Part shown: positions 23,974-36,454 of the stretch, one piece after another
How positions within the stretch are numbered: the stretch's first letter is position 1
Layout: every line of letters starts with the position of its first letter
Origin: Diphasiastrum complanatum
Taxonomy: Eukaryota; Streptophyta; Lycopodiopsida; Lycopodiales; Lycopodiaceae
Direction: 5' to 3'
DNA length: 64,000 nt
NCBI GenBank assembly: GCA_029204225.1
Contig: CM055106.1
Span: 11,018,539-11,082,538, forward strand
Program-made: the position numbers and the translations under genes
Notes under the pieces: generated by a model
The model's input: only the letters and a program-made list of their open reading frames with translations
What the model was told of the DNA's origin: nothing
The model's database searches: none

Positions 23974-26900
23974 TCACTTTAGAGAGTTTGTGTTTAGCTG
24001 GTGCATGCTCATTAATTCATTCAGCACAATTATACATTTTTCATTCTTAATAATGTGAAACGAAAGCTTACCTTAAGGGCCTGAGAAGACATTTTCATGT
24101 ATGAAACTGCCTAGCTATTTCTTTCAAGGCCAGCAAAGTATTCATGAAAACAGCAACTTTCTGTGCAAGATATCAATGCAGGAAGTTTTGTGCAGTTGAT
24201 GTGGAGATGTATTTATATGCATTTAGTGTAATGAGGATGTTCCTTATAGTATCCCCTTAAAGCTAGATTTGACTTGTCCACTTTGGACCAGTGTCAGGCA
24301 AGTATACAAGATAATTCTGATACACTGATTCATATTGAACTGTGTGTTTTGTGTTGAAAGATTGCAAATTAATCCTAAGCATATGATTTCTCTGGTTTAT
24401 GAAAAACTTAGAAGCATTTGTAGGTTAAAGCTCCGACCAATAGCCCTTTATAGCATGCTTGATTCCTAACCCAAGCACAGTCCAAAACAGCCAAGCTGGA
24501 TAGTCTCCGACCTTTGCCTAGATATCACCCTCTATGGACTCTCAAAATTGACTGACTTTGTGGTCTTATTATGATATAGAAGGGAATGTGTTCCATTTGC
24601 TTGTGGGTGAGTCTCATGTGGCAAATTACTATGAGCCCATTAAGGTGGACTTCAATCATTTATTTATTTATCAAATTAACTATTAAGTGGACTTCTACCA
24701 TAAGACAAATTAACTTTAACGTGGACTTAATTGGAGTATTTCTTACAAACAATTCAAAATTTGTATTGTGTTTTGATAAGAAAATATGAACTTCATTTAA
24801 TTTGCTTTGATTTGCACTGCTTTTTAGTGGTAGCCTTCTTCATGATCGAGTTTGCCTTTCACCTCCGGAGAAGTGATAGGAAACTTAGTGCTTTGGTCTT
24901 TGTTCAGCTATATGAAAGCTAATGTGGACGTCTGTTGATGTAATCACTGGTTCTGAATGCAGAATATGTGAAATTTATGCTACAAGAAACGGATATAGCC
25001 CAATATAAGATATTATTGTTTGGCTTCATTGCACGGCTATAGATATCTACTTAGTTTTCCTCCGATTAAGTGCCATTAGGCTTCTATTTACTTGTGGGTA
25101 AACAGATTAACAAAATATCTGACTGCGCTCTGGTTACAGGCTCGTTTTCCTATGGAAGGTAATATGGATGGAGTGCTTTTTAGCATTCATTCTAATTCGA
25201 GTAGTTGATCTCAAAATAGACAATGAAAGAACTTTTATTAGCATAAAACAAAAAACAAGTAAACAGATCGATTTTCAAGTAATGAAAAAGTCTCCTAAAA
25301 GGAGCTCTACAAAAGTCTGATGCAATAAACATGAAAAGGATGAATTGAGCACAAGCATCGTTGATTGGTTCCAAATAGTATCCCACACCTTTAGAATTCA
25401 GGAGCAAAATAACAAAAGGCAGTGCTTGTTTATGCATGTAATCACACATGAAACAACATGCATCTGTCCTGCTCGTGTGTATGAGGTGCTCTTCTAGCGT
25501 TCAAGCATCATATCGTGAAGAAAAAATTTACATTAAGTCTTTATAAAAGCACCAAGAAGGCCTTATTCATGATTTTGAAACAACTCATTGCTTTGAAAAC
25601 AAATTATGTGTTAAATTTTTTCTCAACTCAAGTTTGTTACTCGTTTTTTCAGTTCAAAAACTAAGGCTGCTTCTAAAGAGCATGAAAAGAGAGAATCTAA
25701 AGAATGCAAGCCAAATGGTGGATCTATATAAAAGCTAGAATCACACTCTGCAATGGGTATGGCGTTAGAATTGACCAAATTTGTAATTCCCACAGTATAA
25801 CATGTTTACATTCTCCAAAATCCTTGATAGCACCATGACCTTGTAGTAATGCTCTTCAAAAGACACTGGCCTATATGCCCCCCGCCGGTTTTCCTGGCAC
25901 CTAGAAGCAGTGTATGATCTTTATCCTCTCTCAATTCGATCTCTAGATTAAAATCCGACGAGCAAAAACTACAAAAAAAAAAAATTGCAAGCGCTGCCTT
26001 TTAGGCCCTTTCATATGGTCATTCAAGATTGTGAATTCGATGAAACATAATAGAAGAATTCCATTTGTACAAGTCTGTAGCTTGTCATCTCTATGACTAA
26101 GGAGACCTTTTGAAAGCACAAAGGTATTTTCTCATATTCGATAGTGAATGGGAGATTCTTGTGTCTGATGAGACACTTGAAATAAAAGATTCATGTGTCC
26201 CTTATTCAAGTTGTATAAGTTGCCTTCAAGAATAAGCTATACATGTTTAAAGCTGTGATACTTTCTTTTTTTTGTAAAACACAAAAGAAATTCTCAATGA
26301 CATGTGCTTGGGGGCCAACCCCATGTACCAACCATATATGAAAAGTAGTCTATACATGTTACGTACTCATAAGGGCACGCAACATGAAACTTGATGTGAT
26401 GGTCTCATTTATGGGACGGAACGTTGTTCTGGAGCTACAGGTCTTTTGGGTGCCACGTGTCAATGTCTTATTGGCACGTAGTGACTCATTGTTATGGATC
26501 CACGTTAGTGTGCACGCAACCGAGACATTTCCATCTGGTCCATACTTTAGCTTGTATAGAACACTTTGATATCTATTTCATTTGGCGGCCTTCTCTCATC
26601 ACCTGTGATGACTTCCCACACATCTTTCTCCATCAGTATGTTTTTCATTTTGAATTTTCACACTGCATAGTTGGAAATTCCGTCCAATTTGCTACTTTCA
26701 CTCAAAATGGACTCTCCCATGTTTGCCATCGCAGAACTGCTTGAAACTTCTGCCGTAGGCTAAAAACAGTATGCCGAGGCCAAGAGTGATGTCAAAAGTT
26801 GAAAATAATGACCTGCACTTTTTCCCTTACCAGGCCACGCGCCGCTTTTCCACCAATTTGAAAGCCAAATCGACGTCGCCTTTCGAAATGCACGCAGTCG

Positions 26901-26999
26901 TCAACTCCCAATTACGTGCCAAATGGAATGGTGAAATCACTTTTGGCGCACTCCGAACACTCTCTCCGCTGCAGTCACTCTGTTTTACTGTACCGTACT
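23974..26999. other. Unassigned sequence downstream of the gene
   Basis: No domain, LTR pair, RNA gene or array is recognisable. Open frames here are short and compositionally plain. Confidence 0.4.
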
Positions 27000-28301
27000 T
27001 GCAGGTATAGTCTAGGTGCCCTTCGTTTGGAGGTTATAGCCTTTCGTTTGGGTCAAAACGGGCAAAGGACCAAAAAATAGGGATTTTCTTTGTTTTTGAG
27101 CTATTTCTTTACCTTGAAGAAACTTCACTCTTCACTTGTGAAGGGACCCAACTCCAATTTCAGTATGAAATTTTTTAATGAAGTTGAAGGCCAAAATGCA
27201 CTTCACTTCATCAGGGCCCTCTTCAACAACCCTTCAGACTCCATCCAATGGTCAATTTGATCCAACTGTGGATATCCCTCCTGGGTAGCGCGATCTGAGC
27301 TGTCGATCTTATAAGTTTCCTATCCAACGGTTCTGAGCAGTTCTATGCACTAATGGAGACTCTTGCAACCACTGTCCACTCCAAAGCACTACGGTTTTGC
27401 CATGGTTCCATGCGCGAACATACCCGTGACCTCCCTGTCTATAGCCGCGCCTCCCCAAGCTACCTGTTGCTTGATCAAACTCATTTTTAGATCGATTTGA
27501 GCACGATCTGAGGCCTGGAGCAGGGTCGCCCTACTGATACCAAATCTGTAGAGTGTTCAATCATGAAATTCCGTGGAGAAACGGTGATTTTAGCTCAACT
27601 TGACAAAGTGACTTTTTTCACCTTTTACCCAAATCTGCTAGGTTAACTGTTTGTAGACAAATCTCTAACATAAACCCAAAATCTCTCCATGGCTGGTTGA
27701 CAATATAATTAGCTCTCTTCCTGTCCTTACGACATCCAAAATGTTGCACAAATAGCGAAGAAATCACCAGTTATGTGTAGAAAACCGTAACTCCAAACCC
27801 GGTTTCAATTTTCAACTGGCTTCAAATTGTCAATTTTTCACCAAGTTTTACCCTGTCTGATGCTATGCACAGGTTATCAATCCCTCTGATGAGCTTGGCA
27901 AGCCTCTATAAACTAGAAACCGTGCACAAGTGCTTCTCTTTCCGTCTTCAACCTGCCGTAAACCCCGAACTCTTAGAAGACAGTTCTCCCGAAACTCTCT
28001 TCAACGACGATGCTGTACTGTGTACACTCCCTGTACGGCTTTGATACCAACTTAGAATTTGCTTTGCACAGGAACACAGATCATGCTACACAGTAACACA
28101 GACAGAAAACACTCTCCACAGCAAGCTCACATAGCAACTATATTTCTCAAAATGAAATTACACTGTACATATAGTTGTTCACTCAGGCAACCCACGCATG
28201 ACCCAGGTTGCCGTTGGCGGGATGTGTGTCCCGTCGACTTGCCTTGTGGCAAGGCCAACTGATCCTTATCAACTGATAGGACCCACAGTACAGTAGCACA
28301 A
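27000..28301 (-). mobile_element. Possible LTR-element leader and short LTR
   Basis: At 28038-28047 the minus strand reads TGGTATCAAAGCC, a primer-site-like word. The adjoining segment 28049-28301 could be a 5' LTR (minus-strand start TGTGCTACTGTACTGTGGG). A second, weaker primer-like word lies at 27533-27547. No coding body or second LTR was found. Confidence 0.3.
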
Positions 28302-28399
28302 TGATTCTACTTTGATTCTAACTGGCTGGATGTTGCGGTTTATTGCGGTTGACTCCTTCCGTTGGTCCGATGTCTTGCAGTGCCTTTGGTGGTGAGTTG

Positions 28400-29036
28400 T
28401 AGTCTTCGCTTCATTGATTGTAAGCAAGACTTTGTAGTGTCTTGCGGCTCATTCATTTCGTATGTAATCTTTGGTGGAAAACCAACTAAAAACTATTCGA
28501 TCTGCATATTAACGAGATATACACTGGTTAGTTTTCCTATAAGATTCTTAACCTTTCGTGTATATTTTCGAAGGGATTCTTTAGTCTTCTTTTGAACATT
28601 GTCCAGACGTTCGAGAATTCTAGATTTATGACCAATTTCTTTGAATTGGTTCAGAAATGCATCTTTTAGTAGTAACCAAGTTCCTACACAGTCTGGTTCA
28701 ACTTGACTGTACCATATGCGTGCTTGCTTTTTCAGCAGACCAGAAAAAATTTGTAGTTTGTCTACGTCAGTTCCTTCATTATTTGCATTAGCAATTGACT
28801 CAAATTGCGAGACATAGCTATCTGCATCATCTGAAGTAGTCCCTTTAAAATAATCGTACTTAAGATAGAAGTGAAACGTGCAGTAGGACCCTCCATACCG
28901 AAGCTAATTAGGAGTTCAAGTAACCGGGTAGTGATCTCGTCGAGATTTTTTCGACTCGCACTCTCACTTTGTCTTCGTAAAAATTTCTCTATAAGCTTAC
29001 GATATCGTTGTAATCGGGATTCTCTATCTGACATAC
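28400..29036 (-). pseudogene. Ty3-type gag remnant
   Basis: Minus strand from ATG 29034: MSDRESRLQRYRKLIEKFL, then (after a shift near 28870) YFKGTTSDDADSYVSQFESI and LQIFSGLLKKQARIWYSQVE. It continues with GTWLLLKDAFLNQFKEIGHK and ESLRKYTRKVKNLIGKL. The W...F..F spacing fits the Retrotrans_gag family. A stop occurs near 28495. No downstream protease or RT is attached. Confidence 0.7.
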
Positions 29037-29086
29037 TCTAGAAATGGAGATGGATGTGTTAGTTTTCTTATAACTCTCCTAAGCTA

Positions 29087-29104
29087 TCCCTGACAACGGT
29101 GCCA
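29087..29104 (-). other. Primer-binding site resembling an Asp-tRNA type
   Basis: On the minus strand it reads TGGCACCGTTGTCAGGGA, close to TGGCGCCGTTGCCGGGGA, which is typical of plant Athila/Tat-type Ty3 elements. It sits about 50 bases before the gag ATG at 29034. The stretch 29105-30390 upstream would then contain the 5' LTR, whose outer end I cannot place. Confidence 0.5.
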
Positions 29105-30390
29105 AAAATTGGTATATGTCGTACTATACCAACAAGGTGAATATAGATTTTGTAGTAAATAAAGTCAAATCTACACAGGACAATGTTAGAAAGTTATGTA
29201 TTTGGTACAATTTATGATTTATTTCGAGTGAAGTGGCTTCGAGCGTTATTCTGGTTGTCAACAGACATTAGAAAGTAACCAGTATTACTTGTGTTGGGGT
29301 GTGTAGTGTTGATAATTCCAGAATAGCAGTCTTGTCTTTATCAAATCGAATGAAACGCGTTCTACACGTGAGATGTTATCAGAGTAGCACAGTAGTACTA
29401 CACTCCGGCTGATTAAGGTGTCAACAAAGAGTCAAGAAGTGTTCGATGTATTCGTGGTTGTGCAGACAATTAATTAATCGCGTTCGCGAACTGTTCATTT
29501 CTAGACATAAGTCCTCAATTACTTAAGTCCAAGATTATGGTTAAAGAGCATGAAAAGTTTTAGGGCATGTTAGAAATTTATGTCAGTTACAATCAGGAAC
29601 ACAGATCAAAGACTCAATTCTTTAGATAGGGACTGTCATCTCAAATGTATACATATAGTTTTATTCAATGATCGTGCTAGACTGTACCAAATGTAGACGT
29701 TATTCGAGTGCCGAAAATAAAGTATTCGCGACAGATGAATAAGGTGATTTTAAGACAATTCCTTAGAGCATATTTACGGATACACAACAAATGATTGTAA
29801 TGTGCTAGAGAGTCTGTCTGATCAGAGAGTAATTCATGTAATGCGTTAGAGATTGCTAATAGACTCAGGATCACTCACATTCAACAGTGCGGAGAATAGA
29901 GATAAGGGAGAATAACTCTCAACACTCTATTCACTTCTTCAACCTTTTACAAATACATAAACTCTTCTCTCTCGATGGTCAAGACTGAAGTGTGAGATCA
30001 ATATATGTTCTACGGGGCGCACAAACACACTTCTAAAACTATAGGTGCGTCGCTCCCGTGAAAAGGTCTAGTTAACAATTAGGTTGAATATATGTTCAAT
30101 TAGACCATAAGAGATATATTTAACTAAGAGTTAAAATTACTCTAGTATGTCGATTCATATAGGGTCGTTTCGCGTGGATGACCTAATAAAGGCTATCCAA
30201 AGCAATGTCTTCCCTTTTAAAGGTCTCGTCCTTAGATACAAGGCAAGTACTTAGGACATATATTCTCGAAAAATGACTTAGGCCTCTTCATGATTTATAT
30301 TCATCCAACTCATATATTCATTTTCGAGTATATCATGCCATATTTAAGTTGATATTCAATATTTAACAATTTCGTGGCATCACATGAATC

Positions 30391-31620
30391 AATAATTGAA
30401 ATTGCTTCATTTGGTGGATTTTTCCACTTCAGAACCGTATTATATTGTTGCTTAGCTTTCTTCTTCGTCATTGGTCATGTAGTTTTCCCTTCTTCCAGTA
30501 TAACTTCTTTTGGCGATTGTACTAGTGGTTCATTTGGAACATTGTGAACTCCACACCTCGTAGGATCTATATGATTTTTGTATTCTCATCGTAAGATAGA
30601 GCATGGCTGACATGAATATGTTTACCTTCAATAGGATCTGAAATAGGATCAGTCGATATCCATGCCACATTCATCATGTTGACTAGAAATGTTATAGGTG
30701 TATCAAGGGTATGATCAGTTACAAGAATATCGCTTAGTTTCGACTTGTCATCTCTTTTGCACATATACCTGTTGTACAATACACAGTTGCAAGAGCTTGA
30801 TTCCAGTTAACATTATTTGTTTGAGAGTCATAATGTACTCCCAATGCTTTGTCTGCTCGAACACAAGAATGATCTGTGGTTGATGAATCATCATCTTCCT
30901 TTTGAACTGCTAGTTTTAATTGTCCATGTCAATGGATATACTTTGACTGCACGTTCACGATTTTGATATGCAAGCTTTCCTATTTCACAGTTATGAATCA
31001 CTTGTGCAACTCGTAACCATGGGTGTCCTAGTAAAATGCGGTAATCAATGTATGCAATATTGTGGATGTCATGGTCGTTTGCCCATCTGTATATGGCAGC
31101 ATTCCAATATTATCATCAGAATCATCATCATCTTCACGTATTGCATCATCCATTGCATATTGTAATGAAAGGTAATCTCCTCGACGTTTGAGTTCTCGTC
31201 TGATCCTTTTTGGTAAACCTGCTAAGAACCACATGATCATTAGCTTCATTATCAATGAAATCTGGTTCACATTCGGATCTAATATATTTGATCTGCTCAA
31301 TATAATCTCGCACCTCCTCCTTCTTTCCCATTTTGATTTTACTTAAGAGTAGAAAAGGATCTCCCAAAAAAAATATCGGGCTTAAATCTCGTAATGAGGC
31401 CAACTTTAACTACTTCCCAATCTACAAGTTCTGTCAAGTCTTGATTGTAAAACCAATCTTGTGCCGCTCCAATTAAGGACATAGAAAATAATTTAAGTTT
31501 ATCCTCTGGATTAACTTCACCATAGACTTCGCATGATTCGGTAAAGATTTTGAGGAATCTAACCCTCTCAATTCACTTCAGAACAAAAAATAGGTAATAG
31601 ATAATTAGATTGGATCTAGA
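30391..31620 (-). pseudogene. Ty3-type gag and protease remnant
   Basis: Minus strand from about 31600: PEDKLKLFSMSLIGAAQDWF, then DWEVVKVGLITRFKPDIFF and a shifted EEVRDYIEQIKYIRSECEPD (gag). Further on, IADIDYRILLGHPWLRVAQV (about 31060-30985) is the C-terminal half of a retroviral-type aspartic protease and continues VIHNCEIGKLAYQNRERAVK. The tail to 30400 is charged and unplaced. There are several frameshifts and no RT. Confidence 0.7.
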
Positions 31621-31836
31621 TTTTTCATCCTATTCCCTGATTTGACCTGTAAAAACTTTATCACTTGATATCAATCAGATTTTGATTTGAAAAAAAGATC
31701 TTAATCAAGTGATCAACACTCTTGAAATAAGAATATCTCAAAATCAGTATCAAACTATAACAGAATCTTTCACAAATTTGACAATAGCTAGATCAAATAA
31801 ATCAGAACTCAAAAATAATATTGGAGCAGGTTAACT

Positions 31837-32581
31837 CGGCGAGAGTTCTTTCAATATTATTTTTGGTTAAAAAATCACTTAACTAATTGTTTTTGACAAA
31901 TCTGGAAAAACTAACCTTCGTTTATTTGACATTAGATAGATTTGACAAGGATGAAGGGTAGAACTAGCGAAGGTTCTTTTGGCGATCAATGATTTTTTAG
32001 CAGGTCGGCGAGGGTTAAAATGAACTTTTTGATAGATCCACATATAATTAAGCTTCGTCGAACTCAAAATTGATAGATTACTAAATTTGAAACCTCAGAC
32101 AAATCGGCGAAGGTTCAAGAGTGATACTGTTACTTTTATAAATAGAGCACTTTTTTGACAAAAAATAACTCAGTATAACAAGTAACCTTGACCTAATGTT
32201 CGCCCAACTTACTGATTACCAAAATTAACAAGATGGACTAATTGTGACTCAGGCAAAGGTTCCTCTCAAAGAACTGACATTCTTGTAGAAAGGTGTAAAC
32301 TTTCTACAAAAGGTTATCAACACTAGTGGAACGGTCACTTTAGCCTTCTATTTTTTGAATTAACCTTCGTCGACTTGGATATAAGTAGATCTGGGTCAGA
32401 TTTATATACATTAGACCAGGCGAAGGATGGTCTCATTATTCTTCTAATTATAAGATTTTTTTTTTCACTTTTTTTGGTGGTTTTTCTTCATTCCCTGGAA
32501 ATTGGTTGGAAAGTAACCTTCGCCCTTCAAACTATAGCTTCACTGCATCAAGGCGGTCTTGACTGCAAGTGGGTGAAGGTT
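31837..32581. repeat. Dispersed GGCGAAGGTT motif cluster in a Ty3 leader
   Basis: About ten variants: 31837-31847, 31913-31920 (inverted), 31967-31975, 32006-32016, 32105-32116, 32252-32261, 32362-32372 (inverted), 32419-32428, 32516-32526 (inverted) and 32572-32581. Spacing is irregular (roughly 40-140 bases). It lies between the primer site at 32901 and the gag at about 31600. Confidence 0.7.
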
Positions 32582-32900
32582 GGTTGCAAAGGAGCAAAAA
32601 TTTATCAGCGTCTGATGAAGATTTTGCCCCTTCTGTCACCAAAATAGCATAAATGAACGATTTTTTTTTATTATCTAATTTCTTTGGATCCAAATGGATC
32701 TTAAGAATGGTGATTTGGCTGGCCTCCGTTGCTCAACAATCAAAACAAATTTCAAGCAAAAAATCCACACAAATCAAGCAAAATTTCTCCCAAATCAATC
32801 CTAAAATGCAATTTTAACACTATTATGCCAAGATAAGATGCCTAAATGTAAACTAACATCTAAGCATGGAAATATGTTGAAAATGAAAAATTGGCGTAGC

Positions 32901-32918
32901 TCCCTAGCAACGACACCA
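32901..32918 (-). other. Second Asp-tRNA-like primer-binding site
   Basis: On the minus strand it reads TGGTGTCGTTGCTAGGGA, a variant of the site at 29087. The remnant LTR above it (32919 to about 33110) is cut off by the plus Copia. Confidence 0.5.
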
Positions 32919-33113
32919 TAATTGTAGCGGGTATTTCCTATCCACCTTCAACCCTAGATCCAAGCACATCAAGCATCAATGGAGATGAAGAGGATTAACA
33001 TGTTGTCATGCGGAGATTCGTTCCCATGGGAGCGATAGCATAATTCATAGTCAAGAACATGCTTATGATCCATATTTAACACTACTCAAACATTGATAAA
33101 GCTGACTTTTTTT

Positions 33114-33135
33114 TTTCTCTCTCTCTCTCTCTCTC
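33114..33135. repeat. T run and CT microsatellite at a Copia edge
   Basis: A T tract running into CT repeats immediately precedes the truncated integrase sequence. Confidence 0.8.
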
Positions 33136-33560
33136 ATATAACAAAGGAAACTGGTAAAAGAATTAAAGCACTGAGGTTCAACAACGAGGGAGAGTACATC
33201 TCTACCGAATTCAAGGAGTATTGCCTTAACAACGACATTGAGCAACAATACATTACCTCCTATTTGCCTCAGTCAAATGGAATTGTTAAGAGAAAGAACA
33301 GAACCTTAGTCGAATCGGCCAAGTGTACGCTTGCTCATGTGACACTTCTGAAACTGTTTCCATTGCAGCCTATATTCACAATAGATGTCCGACTAAAGGT
33401 CTTTTAGACAAAACGCCTTATGAAGTTTGGACAGGCTCCAAACCATCCTTATCGAATCTACACATTTTTGGATTTACCGCTTATGCGTAGATACCGCAAG
33501 GTCTTAGGAAGAAGCTCGACTTCCAGAGTATCAAATCTATTTTCATCAGTTACACTGTCA
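33136..33560 (+). pseudogene. Copia integrase core fragment, 5' half of a split element
   Basis: Plus strand: ETGKRIKALRFNNEGEYIST, then YCLNNDIEQQYITSYLPQSN and GIVKRKNRTLVESAK. It is frameshifted afterwards but followable to IFISYT near 33555. Two of the three integrase acidic residues are replaced: the Asp of the usual TDNGGE motif is Asn, and the Glu of NGxxER is Lys. The remainder resumes at 37549 after an inserted element. Confidence 0.8.
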
Positions 33561-34499
33561 TGTGTCAACCTTAGTATTAAAACATCTAATCCATTCATGA
33601 ACATCAAATTACAATGGAAATACAAGAAAACAAGAAAATAAGCCAAGAATCAAGAAGATAGATAAAGATAGCAAACCTTCACAAAAATAGGCAAAGTAAG
33701 ATATCATTATTCATCATTAATGATCATTCATAAGATAGGGCCTATAGCTAGAGCATGATCTAAGCTCTCATGTGATTGTAGGCACATGAATGACATTCCT
33801 ATCAAGAAAGCTCTCAAAGAAAAGCTCCAAGATCTCTTAAAACTCAAAATGATCAAAATGAACAATAGCCTCCAAATTTAGCACGACCTCAACTATTTGT
33901 AGTAGTCATTTGTGCCTCTACTATAAGTTTGGGGCCTTATTTGGCTAATTTGGGCCTTACAACCATTATTACAAGTCCGCTATACACAAATCTAGCGAGG
34001 TTGTTTGAGCCTCTTTATTAGCAATCCTAATGACTAATTCTAGTCTAATTTAGCTCCATGGCTATATTTGGCAATTCATAAGTAAGCTCATGGGGTAATT
34101 ACATGCAACACATTACACTTCCCCTACTTAAATCATTTTGCCCTAAAAATGAAGACCATGTAGTTCGTTGTTGAGTGCCATGTTCATTGAATCCTTGGGT
34201 GGTAGTCAAAAAATATTTAGCCACCATGAATAAGAAACATCTTTTCATGTACTATTCTTGTCAGTAGCCATCTTCTATTCATCAAATTTCGTTGCCTCAG
34301 ATTCAGCTTTCAAATTATTGTTGTAGAACAAGGTGGTAGTGAGATTTCCTTAGAAAAACCTCTGATCTACAAACTGATCCCATACATTTGATAAGATCAC
34401 TAAAGAAGAGATGGATGAAACACATGATTGCCTCAAGTTGCATTAGTTCTGTATGGATTGACAGAATCCAAACAACAGACATTTGATAGTCTTCTTCCT

Positions 34500-35660
34500 C
34501 AGTATCTACCTCGATCGGGTAGGCTACCCAATTCTTGATGCATCCTTCTTTGTCTCCGCATCTGGTGTTGTTGCCTTATGCACCGCTTCATAATGAGGGA
34601 TCTTGAATTCATTTTGAAACTCCATTGCATTTAATAAAGCCATGCATTCCACATTCGGATTCGTCAAATCTCATGTAGTGAAGGAATCTTTTTGGTCATC
34701 AGATTGAGACTTTGGAGCCCCACACGTGAATTTGTAAGATGTGCTGATTGTAGTAATCCCCTGTTTTTGGATTGTTTAGCTGTTAAAGGGTATTTATGTT
34801 CATGAATCAAAGCTAATCGACTCTAAAGTTGTACATCTGGTTGCTTCCACATCAGCTCCAGTTTGTGGTTGTAATCCATGGATATATCGATGTAAATGTA
34901 CACCTTCATCCAATTTGACCTTGAGTGTCAATTGCCAAAATTCATAATTATAATCTTGGACTGATTCAGTTTGTTGAACTGGGCACCAACGTTGGAAGAA
35001 CATTTTCTCTTGAAATGGATTTAAGAAAACCTTAGTACATAACTATTTGAACTGCAGCCAATTTTAGATCATCGGTTGAACATGTGGATCAGCCTTGACT
35101 TTCTTCCACCAAACATAAGCTGGACCCTCAAAGTGTAGCGAAGCATAAGCAATATTTGCTTGATCAATCCTCGAAAATAATTAGAAATATTTATCCAATT
35201 TGTGTAACCATACTTTCACCTCTATAGTATCTATTTTTCCACTAAAGTTAGGCATGCGGATTTTATCTTTAAAATTGTTACCATCTTATTAGATGGTTGG
35301 CCCAAAAATGGTTGGTCAACAGTTGCTATTTTCTTTCCCTTGTTATTTTCCAACGCCATCATTGTCTCTTGATGAGTGTCATAACTGACTGGCTTGCCCT
35401 GGATTATCATATGTCGAAGCAAAAAAGGACGAGGGAAGATTAACATTAGTCTTTTCCACATTAGGAGTAGCATCCAATTTTTGGGATACCAATATTTGCA
35501 TCATTGCTAGCATCTTGTCTTGGAATTGTCGAAATGCTATTGCATTTTGTTCGATGGCAGTTAAAACCTTTGTTAGTAAATCTTCTATACCAAGTGGATT
35601 TTCAGTGGTAGAGTTTTCTTCAGTATTACTCATTATTTTTGGTGCCATTTTATTGAACTC
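34500..35660 (-). pseudogene. gag of the gag-only element
   Basis: Read from MAPKIMSNTEENSTTENPLG (about 35650) through IEQNAIAFRQFQDKMLAMMQ. A shifted frame follows with IDTIEVKVWLHKLDKYF and SLHFEGPAYVWWKKVKADPH, then QRWCPVQQTESVQDYNYEFW. The WW and the Q.W....E.V..Y...F pattern fit Ty3-type gag. At least two frameshifts and some stops occur. An earlier ATG (35786) is possible but less typical. Confidence 0.65.
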
Positions 35661-36017
35661 AATATAATGGTAACTTTTTCTTTTTAGCACGTCGAAATCC
35701 GAGATCACACGAAAAAGATATGAGAATTCAAAGAATTTAAAATTCAATGTATAGAAGGACTTAGAAAAGGAGTAACGAGAAATCAAAAAAAGAAAATCAG
35801 AGAAATGATTATGGAAGTATATTTATTGCACTTAGCTTGGTGAACTGAGCACTTTTTGTTTTGACAGAGCCTGAATCTGACTTCAAATGAAAAAGATATG
35901 AGGTTTCGAAAATTGGAAGAAAATAACTAATAAGCGACTTAGGAATAGGGCCTTAAGAAAATTCATGAATTGAATTTGATAGTTCTCTCAAATCCATGAG
36001 TTATTTGCTCGGCTAAT

Positions 36018-36171
36018 GACTCGGCTAATGCTTCCGGTCTTGGCTAATGGCCTTGTGAAATGACTCGGCTAATGCTTCCGCTCTCGGCTAATGGCCTCGT
36101 GAAATGACTTGGCTAATGCTTATGGTCTTGGCTAATTCATTGAAATGACTCGGCTAATGCTTTAGTTAGAG
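36018..36171. repeat. 44-bp tandem repeat (about 3.5 units) with CGGCTAATG words
   Basis: Units start at 36018, 36062, 36106 and 36147 with GACTYGGCTAATGCTT. Each of the first three carries two copies of the 9-mer, an internal half-repeat. Looser CGGCTRATG variants continue to about 36370. The array lies in the element's leader. Confidence 0.85.
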
Positions 36172-36412
36172 TATTCGATTGATGATTATGTCAAAAGGTT
36201 CGGTGGATTATTGTGCCAAAGAATTCAGCTAAGGATCAAGCCACTGGAGAGTCAATAGAATCGGCTGATGGATAATCCAGTATAGTCGGTTGATGATCGA
36301 GCTGTTATGAATCGGCTAATGAAATGAGTGCTGATGAAATCGGCTGATGAGTGAGTTGAGAGATCGTCTAATGAGTGAGCTCAGAGATCGAAGGGGCCGA
36401 TGGCCATGAAGG

Positions 36413-36413
<1 letters not shown>

Positions 36414-36452
<39 letters not shown>
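36414..36452 (+). repeat. Poly-G run of 39 bases followed by TAGGGTTAGGG words
   Basis: An uninterrupted G39 is followed by TAGGGTTAGGG and, 20 bases on, TAGGGTTAGG. Runs this long are rare and may also be an assembly or read artefact. Confidence 0.8.

Positions 36453-36454
<2 letters not shown>

Noticed and set aside
25192-25449. Minus-strand 85-aa frame with hydrophobic stretches
   Set aside because: AT-rich chance frame, with no signal or domain and no neighbours supporting a gene.
26384-27010. Three plus-strand open frames
   Set aside because: They overlap each other and lack known motifs. They probably lie in an old element leader.
36018-36171. CRISPR-like array
   Set aside because: The 44-bp units are contiguous tandem repeats without spacers, in a plant retroelement leader.
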